A stretch of 64,000 nucleotides of DNA from Pachyseris speciosa (taxonomy: Eukaryota > Cnidaria > Anthozoa > Scleractinia > Pachyseridae), in NCBI GenBank assembly GCA_016490735.1, contig JAEMWC010000386.1, positions 437,501 through 501,500 on the forward strand, written 5' to 3'. The notes beneath the pieces were generated by a model, which searched no databases, was not told the origin of the DNA, and was given only the letters and a program-made list of their open reading frames with translations. A program made the translations under genes and the position numbers. Of the stretch, positions 27,252 to 36,804 are shown piece after piece (positions within the stretch are counted from its first letter, which is position 1; every line of letters begins with the position of its first letter).

Positions 27252-27374
27252 TGTGATGGGACGCTCCGCCGGACATTTGGAAGCACTCGAGGGGTGTAGA
27301 GGGCACTCGCCTGCGGCTCGTGTTTTCTGCGTTTCCCTCGTGTTCTCGAATGTCCGGCGGAGTGTTTTATCACA
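27252..27374. mobile_element. Small foldback element / MITE
   Basis: Two 26-nt arms in inverted orientation (TGTGATGGGACGCTCCGC... and its partner ending at 27374), differing at four positions and sharing CTCCGCCGGACATT. It lies in the 3' part of the L1/Tx1-like LINE. No clear target duplication, so it could also be a structured piece of the LINE 3' UTR. Confidence 0.5.
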
Positions 27375-27483
27375 GTGTAATGCACGGCTTAGGCTTCTTT
27401 ATTTGTTAAGTATTTTAATCGTAACATTGTTGTCTTTCGTTTGAATAGTTAAGAGCTCAATCAAGAAATAAAAAAACATATAT

Positions 27484-27500
27484 ATATCTTTCTAAGTTAG
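27484..27500. repeat. Target-site duplication, right copy
   Basis: Exact copy of 21946-21962; the host L2-like element continues immediately after it. Confidence 0.85.
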
Positions 27501-27653
27501 CTTTTAGCTTTTAGTGCTTAAATTATTTTATTATTGTTAAATTAGTTTATGTACATACTTAATATATTTTAATATTGTAATGCGCTTTTGATCATTGAAT
27601 GTTTTAAAAAAAGCGCAATATAAATTAATAAATTATTATTATTATTATTATTG
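27501..27653 (+). mobile_element. L2/CR1-like LINE, part 2 (3' tail)
   Basis: Continuation of the element cut at 21962. It ends with a GCGCTTTT...AAAGCGC short hairpin and an ATT trinucleotide run (about 27632-27652), a typical end for L2/CR1-like LINEs. The sequence after 27653 continues an array-like unit also seen near 20405, which marks the insertion boundary. Confidence 0.75.
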
Positions 27654-28552
27654 TCACGGCAAGGCAGAAATATGAGAAGGCAAGGTTTGGTACATTCTCT
27701 TCTATGTTTAGCACTGATTTATAGGGGAATCCTTGTTTACAATATTTGCCTCATTAGCATGAACAATTCAGTTTCTGATGGAGCTACAAATAAATCAGTT
27801 CTGAATATTGACAGGTCATAGTATGAATAACTCTGCCACTGAATATGAGCCTCATGTATTGAATACTTTTTGTGAAATGCGGGTTTAAAAACTCAAAATT
27901 TTGCAAAGAATGTATGAGTTCATTAGTGCTTTTGCCACCCAGAAATTTTGTAGTTTTTGGAAGACAATATCTCCTTGAATACTATACCTAAAGAGCTAAA
28001 AATTTCATAATGTATTAAATTTCATTAGCTCTTTAGCTGCCTGGAGTCTAATCACATCTAACATGCTTCTTTCTGTTAGCAAAGCTGTATGCAAATGAGC
28101 AAAAATGTAATCAATGACGTAAGCATGAATTCCCCTATAGCAAACGGCAAATCACAACAAATACGATTGAATCCCACGCAAATCCCACTGAAGGAAGCCA
28201 TGCGGACTGACTTAGCTGTAATTCGAAACAATCATGTGTCATCGAATGCAAATCGTGAAGAAAAATTATTTTGATTGCGTGAGAATACCCCCAGCAAATG
28301 GCCGAGCCCTTTGGCCACACCTACGTGCAAGGCACGAGGAGGGTATATCACATAAGGAGAATAACCCTCAATTAACGCTTAGTCACCGTTTGTGTGGCAT
28401 CAGCCTTGCAGCACCAGAATAAAAAGACAACCAAGAAGAGTCTGCGAGCCAAGAAATCATAGATCACTTCACGTCTGTTTTGAAACTTGAGGTAATAATA
28501 TTGCTATTGTTTAATTCTGGTGAACGCTTACCATTGTGTTGTTTATTAACAA
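27654..28552. repeat. Diverged array unit, left part
   Basis: Contains the landmark block of the 3.3-15 kb array (GAATACCCCCAGCAAATGG near 28285, CAAGGCACGAGG near 28326, AATTCTGGTGAACGCTTA near 28513). The unit is interrupted after 28552 by nested inverted-repeat elements and resumes near 29839. No gene supported. Confidence 0.7.
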
Positions 28553-29755
28553 ATATTTACTATTCAATACCCAGCGCCATTGTTCTCTCTCTGCGCTAAA
28601 TCACTGATTGCAGTCTTTAAAGATGCTAAAACAACTGTGTCAGGAAAACGGAGGCGGTCCTTTTTGTCAGCAGGGAAATTCTCAGGGGTAATATATACTA
28701 AACGCGCTAAAACAAACATGCCGCAATATTAAAAACAGGCTGCAATATTAAAAAATATTGCAGTGTGCAGGCTGCAATATTTTTGATATTGCAGCCTGTT
28801 TGTTTTATGACGCTTAGTATATATAGCTCTTTTAAAACGGCCTTGTTTTACGCCAAAAAACCGCCAATCTTTAAATACTTTAAGGACCCAGCGCCATTTC
28901 CTCCGACTGTTTTCAGCGGCCCAACTTCTTCCAAATTCTTCCAACTCGGTTGTCCTAATAGACTTCCCATAAAGCGCTCATCTGAAGCAAAATTAAACAC
29001 TACACACTCCTCACTAATAAAAATGCCATGACACGATTCAATTAAATCATGTATTAAAAGCAGGAAAATTAAACGGGCTAATAAAACTTACCCTCGTTCT
29101 CCAAACCACCAGCTTTAGGTGAATCTTCGCCAGTATTTCGAGTTCGGTTTTGTTGTGTTCTGAAAATCGCCTCTCATCCTCGTCTGATGTGAAGCCATTG
29201 TCGTACACTTCTTTCATGTCTGGTCACAACTGAAGGAAAAAGTTACTCTGCACATGCAAATACCACGGTATATCTCACTCTCTATTGTTTCCGCACGGTT
29301 CGCCGGAAAACAAAGAAGAACAAAGAGATCTATTCAAATTATCATTAGTAGCAATTGTTCAGCAAACCCGCTAGTTGGAAAACATCACATGCTCAAAAAC
29401 AAACAACACAAAACACAAATCAACCATTAAAACTAAGGCATCTAAAGTAAAAACTATGATAAGTACGAAACGGACCACATTTCTCAGACTGCAAGTTTTT
29501 TTTGCAGTAGTTGACAGACCTGCTTGTTGAAAAATGCTGAAAACAGCAACACGTATACGAAACGTAATCAGATGTTCAAACGCTACTGCTTTTATTGTGA
29601 TGCAAGGCGTCTCAGTCACCAATTCCCAGTTGAGCTAATCAACAAGTGCTAATTATATTCTTTTGTGCGTTCAGGAACAAAGCGGAAGAGGCGCCTGCAA
29701 TGAGTGATTTAGTGCAGAGAGAGCACAATGGCACTGGGTATTGAATAGTAAATAT
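28553..29755. mobile_element. 1.2-kb inverted-repeat element, non-autonomous
   Basis: 58-bp terminal inverted repeats (28553-28610 and 29698-29755) with four mismatches; arm starts ATATTTACTATTCAATACCC. It interrupts an array unit that is continuous in other copies (CAAATA|AGCGTC). No transposase frame inside. The target duplication is unclear because another foldback sits directly at its right side. Confidence 0.65.
28691..28824. mobile_element. Palindromic foldback nested in the 1.2-kb element
   Basis: Outer arms ATATATACTAA... and ...TTAGTATATAT, with inner repeats of GCAATATT in both orientations, so most of the 134 bp can fold on itself. A hairpin MITE is the simplest reading. Confidence 0.55.
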
Positions 29756-29756
29756 G

Positions 29757-29838
29757 TTAGATAGTTATCTCGGCCGACAGCAATATGTGATACATTGCAG
29801 TATATCACATATTGCTGCCAGCCTCAGTAGCTATCTAA
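29757..29838. mobile_element. 82-bp hairpin element
   Basis: Arms of about 36 nt: 29757-29792 and 29803-29838, core CAGCAATATGTGATA paired with TATCACATATTGCTG, ends TTAGATAG/CTATCTAA. It directly abuts the 1.2-kb inverted-repeat element. Confidence 0.6.
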
Positions 29839-30192
29839 TACATAGCGTCCTAAACCTGACACCATTTGTGATATCAGCTCTAGTTAAACGATACATTTCT
29901 AGCAGGACAACCAACGCCAAGGATGGCTCTGCTAGACGTTTAGTCAATTGGCCATCGTAAAAAGATGAGAAAACTGGTATCTCTAGCGTTAGACTTTCAT
30001 GTAAACGTAATCATAGGCGCTAGTGTTTGATAAGTTTCGTTGGCCATTTTCATCATTGATCAATTCTAACCTCATAAAACCAAACCATCGTTTTCACTTC
30101 CGCGCCAACCCAGAAACCCAGTTCCTTTAGGAACTATACTATCTATTTACAAAATGTGATACATAACTGTCTTGTTATGTTATGGAAGGTGC

Positions 30193-31366
30193 TTATGGAA
30201 GGTGCTTCTTAACAACCTCAAACAGCCTTGATGCATACAACAGAAAAAGGACAGGTGCCAAACAGCTCCCCTGAGGAACACCATAATTTAAATTGAAGGT
30301 CTTGGAGGACTGCTGATTAACAATTACACGTTGTACCCTTCCAATCAAATATGATCTAAGCCACTTCAGAACATCACCGCAAATTCTAAAATCTGATTCC
30401 AGGATGTTAATCAGGATGTTAATCAGGATGTTATGATTGACAGTGTCGAAAGCGGCACTCAGATCTAAAAGAACAAGAAGAGTTACTTCCTGTTTGTCCA
30501 TGTTAGAGAGTATATCACTCTGGACTTTAAGAAGAACCGTCTCAGTTAGGCCCGGGTCGCATTACGACCAATTTTGTAAAAAATTGTTTACTCTAGGGAT
30601 TAAAATCTGTTAACACGCCTTTTTTCTTATGCGACCCCTCATTTGTATTTTTTCAAAAATTTTAAAATCGGAAAAAAACATCAAAGACGCCGGTGTGCTT
30701 GGGTGGGGCTGACCGATTTTTTCAAATTTCGAAAAAACAAGGATCCCGCTAAAATTAACCTCTGTGTGATTGACGTTTGTATTTTACCAAAACTGAAATG
30801 CGACCGTAAATTGTATTTATCAATTTCATTTCCGGTCTCGCAATTTGATTTTTCCAGACGTTTTGAAATCAGCCAAATTTAAAATTGGTCTGTAATGCGA
30901 CCCGGGCCTTAAATGGAACTGACGATAGGATGACTGATGAACTGGAAGTGGAGCATTATCAGAGCAATGCCGGAAAAGCTGACCCACAACTGCCTCAGTT
31001 CTCAGCTGATTTGGAGACCATAGGCAGATTACTAACCGGCCTGAAGTTCTTATATACTAGTTCAAGTCCCAGTTTCTTTAACAACGGTCTAATTAAAGCA
31101 GCTTTCCAACTGTCTGGAACTTGTCTGTGTTGAAGGGATAGATTAATCATTTTAGTTATGACTGGAATTAGTTCACTGCCACACAGTTTCAACAACCATG
31201 TCGGTATCGGGTCTAACTGACAAGTAGCATTAGAAGAGCCCATAATAATATCAGACACTTCTTCCTCGGAGAGGACATCAAACGTCTCAAACTTGAGCTC
31301 AGGTGTAGGAACATTTAGAACTAGTGGAACAACAAACACGTTCCAAAACGTTGAGGGATATTCCAA
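30193..31366 (-). pseudogene. LINE reverse transcriptase (L2/CR1-like), minus strand, split by a MITE
   Basis: The upstream part (31366 down to about 30912) encodes the RT N-terminal region (LDPIPTWLLKLCG, PDSWKAALIRPLLKK, YKNFRPVSNLPMVSK). The downstream part (30501-30193) encodes LDLSAAFDTVNHNILI and YGVPQGSCLAPVLFLLYAS. Between them sits a 360-bp MITE (30549-30908). The polymerase aspartate box lies beyond the preserved part and is missing. Three direct copies of INILINIL-type sequence near 30400 reflect a small tandem expansion. Dead fragment. Confidence 0.8.
30549..30908. mobile_element. Harbinger-like MITE
   Basis: 360 bp with terminal inverted repeats GGCCCGGGTCGCATTAC and flanking TTA on both sides (30546-30548, 30909-30911). 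A 3-bp TTA/TAA duplication is the habit of PIF/Harbinger elements. It interrupts the reverse transcriptase frame, which continues on the other side. No transposase. Confidence 0.75.
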
Positions 31367-31785
31367 AGTTCAGTTTTCGGCTGAAATAGCTAGTTATCTA
31401 CCTTTTCCACCCGACATTAAGTTAAAATTCGGTAACAAATCTGTTAACTTTTATTAATTCTTCCGGAATTTGAGCCTTCCGCCGAAATCGAGCTGTAAGA
31501 TGTTAAAATCATCCAACTTTCAATTGCTATAAGGGCGGCTGATTTTATTAACAGTTAAGCAATATTTGACATAAAAGCAAAATGTTAGTTTTAAAAATAT
31601 TTCTTGACCACTTTTTTCGGCTGAAATAAGACTGACAGTGATAACTTTTTGACAGATGGAAAAATTTCCGTCTTAAAAAACTAAATTTCCCTAACATGCT
31701 GGCGGTTTCGGAAAAAAAAAAGCATTTTAAAACCCAGATTGATTTAAGGATGGTTTTGGAACTTTGTCAAACAAAATACTAACGT
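31367..31785. other. No gene seen
   Basis: AT-rich sequence after the LINE fragment; nothing recognisable except a TTTCGG half-motif near 31705 related to the palindromes that follow. Confidence 0.4.
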
Positions 31786-32042
31786 GGTTTCAGAAATTTC
31801 TGAAACCATGAGCCCGAATGAGTCAAGGATTTCTAAAGTGACTGAATAATAAAAACAGTCGAGAAAGGTTTCAGAATTTTCTGAAACCATCCGGCCCGAA
31901 ACTAACTGGCATATAATTTTTTTTTCTAATACCTTATATAGCCCTGTTTGCCACAAGTGGTTTCGGAAATTTCCGAAACCACTGGCAATTCGTATTGAAA
32001 CCACCCTTCTGTTGAAAGGTGGTTTCAGAAATTTCCGAAACC
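31786..32042. repeat. Cluster of four GGTTTC...GAAACC palindromes
   Basis: Palindromes at 31786-31807, 31867-31888, 31959-31980 and 32021-32042, consensus GGTTTCRGAAATTTC then the mirror. The first is a perfect 22-mer; the third is perfect over 28 bp (31956-31983). A further inverted pair GAAACCACC/GGTGGTTTC spans 31997-32026. Function unknown. Confidence 0.85.
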
Positions 32043-33641
32043 ATCCTCGAACAAAAATGATTTTGCTAAATTGCCGATATACGTTTTTTGCACTTATCAC
32101 AACTGAGAGACTATAAACGCTTTCCAAACTTTTTCTTTTCCAGTTTGTCGATTTTTCCACACAAAAATTCATTTTTATTCATTTTTGGCGAAGATCGTAA
32201 ATTAATGCGTGTCAATATTCTGTCGATTCTTGGGCAGCACAAAACACAGACATCAAGAAATTTATCGGATAGATTTTTATTGTCTTTATAAATTAACCAG
32301 CCAGGCAAACTAAACTATATGCTACTTTCCGGGAAACTACAGACGCTACAAACATTGGAATCCAGGGGTCCGAATTTCCCTTGCTTCAACTTATGCCACA
32401 CTAATATAAAATTGGACAACGTCATACCCTATAAATCCACTGAGGGGTCCGAATTTCGGACCCTTGCTTCATCTTAATCCACACAACATTGCAAACATCA
32501 TACTTATAAATCGAGGAGTCTTGCTTTAGTGAATCTCAAAAGATCTGTTTCTTGAAAAACAACACTTCTAAATCCAGGAGTCCAAAATTCGGACCCTTGT
32601 TTTAAAGAATGCTCAAAATGCTGTATTCAAAAACGAGAGAAATGTAAATCTAGGGTCCCAATTGCTTCAGTCAGTCAGTTAGTCGTTGCTTCAGTCAGTT
32701 AAAAAAAACGTCACTTTAAAAGCTAGGTTTCCGAAATTCATTGCCTAGCCTAATCCTTAAGCAACTATGAGATGGAACTCAAATCTTCAAGTAAATTTCT
32801 TAGCAAATAAGAAAAGGAATGGGCTTCGCTTCACTTTGGTTCAGTTGACTCTCTGGTCAAACTTCTTCTTGTTACACAATTGTCACTGAAAAATGTCAGC
32901 CAGGCTGTAAATCACGGATGTATCAAAAGAGAACGCCAGTGGAAAGCTTGACAAACCTCTATATATACCGTCTAATCTCATTACATTTTCAGCAGGTTTG
33001 AAAGACTTCAGTAAAAAGTTTGGATTGCCGGGCATTTCCTCTGTGTGAAAAAGTGCCCGTGAGTAGGTCAACTCGCCAGAAAATTATCGGCTATCAGCAG
33101 AGCTGTATAAAATATTCTAAGAAAACATAGAATACGTTCAGGGATTTACACGAGACATTGCGATGGATTTAAACAAACTTTTCAGACTGTCAGGCGATTA
33201 GTTCTTTGTGAAACCGTGCGCGTGAGTCAAACCACAACATTTTTGCTAGTGTCGACAACATGGCGATTTTATGCTGAATTATACTTTCTTATAGTATGCC
33301 CAAGCTCGCAATAACGGGCAGCTGCGAAGCTACATTCCTTTTCTTTATCGCTTGGCAATGCTAAACGAAGATATAATACTTTCAGGCGGCTGGAATGAGG
33401 CATTTCATAAAACTTATATAGAACTTTCTGACTGCAAGGCATTTGGCCTGATTTGAGACCCTTTCTGGTCTCAGTAGTTCTGTGTCAGTCGTCACGCGAC
33501 CGCTAGACTCTTCACAGCAGTCGGGCACATTGCCACTGCCTTTCCCAAAAGATTCGACGTTTTTACGATAGCTTGGTATTAATCTTTGCTTTAACCTCGG
33601 CAATTTCATACATCTATGCTAGCAAGTAGCACAAAATTATA
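32043..33641. other. No gene seen; weak local repeats
   Basis: 32350-32680 repeats a motif like GGGTCCGAATTTCGGACCC in imperfect form. 32990-33480 has three loosely similar stretches. No open frame with convincing coding features. Confidence 0.4.
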
Positions 33642-33689
33642 CCGTGGCCGGTTTGGACAAAGTATGTACATCGTAGACGCAAAACACGT

Positions 33690-33910
33690 GCAAACTTAAT
33701 AAAATGCATGCAAACTTAAAAGAGTACATACAAACTTAATAAAATGGCTTCAAACTATAACAGATGTATGCAAATTTAAAAAACTGCATGCAAACTTTAT
33801 TCATGATGGCTTAGAACATAGTAAAATGCAACACCTACAAACTTAATAAAACGCACACAAACTTAATAAAATGCACGCAAACTTAATAAATCGCACGCAA
33901 ACTTAAAAAG
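33690..33910. repeat. Left iteron array
   Basis: About nine copies of a GCAAACTTAATAAAATGCA-like unit of roughly 20-30 bp with degenerate spacing. The unit is the reverse complement of the iterons at the right end. Confidence 0.8.
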
Positions 33911-33934
33911 AAGGCCAGGCTGCTAAGTGTGCAC

Positions 33935-34491
33935 ATGGACGCCGCGTTCGAAGCACGGCGCCATTTCTGTCCACTGGCAAGCGAAAGGTGAGTGTACTCC
34001 CGTTCGTATTTTTTGTTATTTTGTGGCCTCTTTATGCTTCTAGCGAAATCAAGAACAATTTGGTTTCCTAGTTAATATTTCTTGTGTCTAATTACATGGA
34101 ATAGTCTTGTGTCAAAGCTGTTTATATGCCGAAAACGATGGTCGAATGAAAGCTTTCAATGAAGATCGAATTTGTCCAAGGAAATAAAGCACCTACGAAA
34201 ATGTTTTCCAGTCCCTTATTAATGTATATTCTTTTTACCAGGATGTTTTGTTCTGTTTGCGGGGCCAAGAATATTATAGCGGGCTCATTATTCTGTGGCT
34301 CATGTGGTGGGCGATACACAGACTCAACTGCAGCTGGACCCAGCACATCTTCCTTCACGTTTGAAGAATTTATGACACAACAAGCAAGTGCAGGGGATCA
34401 AACCTTTTTTAATTGTGCTGTGAAAAAGGCAGAGAAATTAAAGCAAGTGGAGAGGAAACTGGACGGAAGAAAGAAGGATAAAATGCCGTGA
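33935..34491 (+). CDS. Small zinc-ribbon protein, two exons, inside an inverted-repeat element
   Basis: Exon 1 33935-33987 (ATG, donor GTGAGT) and exon 2 34242-34491 (acceptor TTTTTACCAG) join in frame to a 100-aa protein; the second exon also has an ATG at its second base. The protein has one four-cysteine ribbon, CSVCGAKN...FCGSCG, near residues 21-38, as in the zinc-ribbon heads of many unrelated eukaryotic proteins. A serine/threonine-rich linker and a basic, lysine-rich C-terminus follow (KKAEKLKQVERKLDGRKKDK). It could bind nucleic acid through the basic tail, but the function is not known. It is the only gene between two inverted iteron arrays, so it may be element-encoded or a captured host gene. 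Confidence 0.55.
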
Positions 34492-35639
34492 TCCTGAAAG
34501 TAGGCTTCTAACAGTATTTGATATTGTAACATTGAACTTTTTACTTGGAATTTTATGTCAGTGCCACCTGCATTGAAATAAGAATTAACCCAAGCAATCT
34601 GGATCAGAATTTCAGCTTCTAGTAATTCGCATTTTAAAATAGGTCGTAATGCTTAGCTTTCCAGCTTTATCATAAATTCTCTACAACAAATGATGAATTG
34701 ATGTTAAGTTATGACAAAAATCTCGCAAAATAAAATTGTTTTTAAGCTTGCCTTCTATTGCTTGTGTACCACTTAATTAGAACTCCATGTGAGAGTAAGG
34801 GATAGCAACACTCAGTACACCTGTACTATTAAATTCATCAGAAGTTCTGGGTGGTGCAGAGTATTGCACGCAAATAGATCTACTACATCAGGCCACAATA
34901 ACAATAATCAATTTTTTATTACCATTACCATGGCTCAAAAGATACCGTTCGAGAGACTTTTGGTTGTGTGACTGATACTGCATGACCCAAGGCCGGCGTA
35001 TTTAATGAATAACATTTGTAAATTGATACTGTGTGAACTTTAATCTAGGTTTTTAAAAGAGTTTCCGTGTCACCATTGTTGTAACTTGTGTACGGTGAAA
35101 TTAAGGATTAAAAGCCATTTGAAACCGTGACTTTTTTGTATCTTTTTGTACAGTGAATGGTTGGGAAGCATAACTGTAACCAACAGATTGTTTCAGAACA
35201 AGTGCCTAAACCTGAATTCCTTTCCTTGTATTTATTCAGTTTAGTTCAAACCAATCTGATCTTGGTTTTCATTAAACCACCCCCTGGCTTCAACCTCGAT
35301 CTGTGATATTAATACTATACTTATATTTTTTACTGTTTACCCGCTTGTGAATCATATATGCAGTCTCTTGTACTGATTGCAAAGGCATTTAGTACCCCAT
35401 CGCTTCCAGCAAAGAAGGGGGCCAAGAGTGAGAGTCACAGAGTTCAGTCTATGGCTCTCCTTTTGCCCAGCCTTTATGTTGTATTTGAACTTTCAATGAA
35501 TGCTTTGTGGTGATCTTGGACGCATATAAGACCCATATAAGAGTTCCAAAAGGTTGTATTAAGTAGTACATAAAATATGCCACTTTAGAACTAACAGTAG
35601 TTTTGTGACTTAGTCTCACCACAGTAATTTATTACTGAA
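34492..35639. other. Interior of the iteron element, no further gene
   Basis: Probably 3' UTR of the zinc-ribbon gene plus non-coding sequence. Only short open frames occur, such as 34789-34971, which lacks features of a protein. Confidence 0.4.
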
Positions 35640-36370
35640 GTTTGGGTGCATTTTAAGTTTGTTGCCATTTAATGAAGTTTGTAAGTTCTTCATTTTATCA
35701 AGTTTGTGTGCACTTTATTAAGTTTTGGGCAATTTTTTTACGTTTGTAGGTTCTCCGTTTTATTAAGTTTGTGCATTTTATTAAGTTAGTGGCCATTTTA
35801 TTTAGTTTGTAATTCCTTCATTTTATTAAGTTTGCGTGCATTTTGTTAAGTTTGTAACTTCTTCATTTTATTAAGTTTGCGTGCATTTTGTTAAGTTTGT
35901 AAGTTCTTCATTTCATTAAGTTTGTTTATCATACGTCAGTTTTGCATTTCTTTAAGTTTGTAGCTATTTTATTACGTTTGTAGCCGTTTTATTAACTTCG
36001 CATACATTTTATTAAGTTTGTAGGTTTTGCATTTGATAAAGTTTGCATTATTTTTTTAACTTTGTGTACGTTTTATAAAGTTTGTACATACTTTTCTAAG
36101 TTTGCATGCATCTTATTAAGTTTGTATGTACTTTTTTTAAGTTTGCACGTATTTTATTAAGTTTGCAGGCTTTTTGTTAGGTTTGTGTGCAAATTATTAA
36201 GTTTGCATGTGTTTTATGTCTACGATGTACGCACTATGTACTTTTTACAAAGTTTGCGTGCGTTTCATAAAATTTGCATGCGTTTTATTAAGTTTGTATG
36301 TACTTTTTTAATTTTGCACGCATTTTATTAAGTTTGCAACTCTTTTTTAAGTTTGCATGTGTTTTGTGTC
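35640..36370. repeat. Right iteron array
   Basis: Roughly two dozen copies of TTTTATTAAGTTTGCATGCA-like units with drifting spacers (TAAGTTTGT, TAAGTTTGC). Reverse complement of the left array, but about three times longer. Confidence 0.85.
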
Positions 36371-36404
36371 TACGATGTACATACTTTGTCCAAACCGGCC
36401 ACCA

Positions 36405-36804
36405 TAGTTTTCTCACCTTTCCGCGAGATTGAAAAATGAATGCAAATGAAAGTTTTCCAACAAGCAACAAAAGATATAAATATAAGTAAACAGCAATACA
36501 AAATGCAATATCATTTTAAGAATGCTTGCTCGTTTTATGAATTCTGTTTTCGAGAAACGTGGAATTTATTCTTCTGGCTTGTGTAGTTGATTGTTGTTTG
36601 GTTTTCTCACCTTCCTGTGAGAATGACAAATGAATGCAAATGAAAGTTTTCCTACAAGCAACAGACGGTATAAACATAAGTAACCAGCAATACAAAATGT
36701 AACATTATTCTTAACAGCGGGGCAGTTTTAGTGTGAACTATTACTAGTATTTTTAATTGCATTTATCAGTATTGCATTTATCTTTTAGCACTTAAGACAG
36801 GACC
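36405..36804. promoter_or_regulatory. Direct repeat upstream of the LamG gene
   Basis: Two copies of about 100 bp (36407-36510 and 36600-36703, sharing AAATGAATGCAAATGAAAG) in the 400 bp before the downstream LamG gene. The block before its start codon (about 36760-36804) also precedes the upstream copy. A promoter role is inference. Confidence 0.35.

Larger units (their letters stand above)
21963..27483 (+). mobile_element. L1/Tx1-like LINE inserted in the L2-like LINE
   Basis: About 5.5 kb carrying an ORF1, an endonuclease-RT ORF2 and an A/TA-rich tail. The 17-bp sequence ATATCTTTCTAAGTTAG occurs at 21946-21962 and again at 27484-27500, the expected target-site duplication; joining the flanks restores the L2-like 3' UTR. 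ORF2 has several frameshifts and stops, so the copy is inactive. The Tx1/L1 assignment rests on domain order (coiled-coil ORF1, AP endonuclease, RT with FADDTTLF, C-terminal zinc-knuckle-like motif). Confidence 0.85.
33642..36404. mobile_element. Inverted-repeat element with iteron arrays and a zinc-ribbon gene
   Basis: Terminal inverted repeats of about 50 bp: GGCCGGTTTGGACAAAGT, then GTATGTACATCGTAGAC at the left and its reverse complement ending near 36404. Immediately inside each end are many copies of a TGCAAACTTAATAAAA-type iteron, in opposite orientation at the two ends. TA dinucleotides flank both ends (33640-33641, 36405-36406), compatible with a TA target duplication but weak evidence. 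No transposase; the only gene is the two-exon zinc-ribbon gene. Superfamily unknown. Confidence 0.65.

Noticed and set aside
30643..30882. Plus-strand ORF of 79 aa
   Set aside because: Lies wholly within the Harbinger-like MITE; no protein features.
31744..32172. 142-aa minus-strand ORF
   Set aside because: It is mostly the translation of the palindrome cluster; repetitive peptide without a start context.
33690..36370. CRISPR-like appearance of the regularly repeated TAAGTTTG units
   Set aside because: Units are degenerate, spacers are not unique and of varied length, arrays are inverted to each other and sit in an animal genome; transposon iterons fit better.
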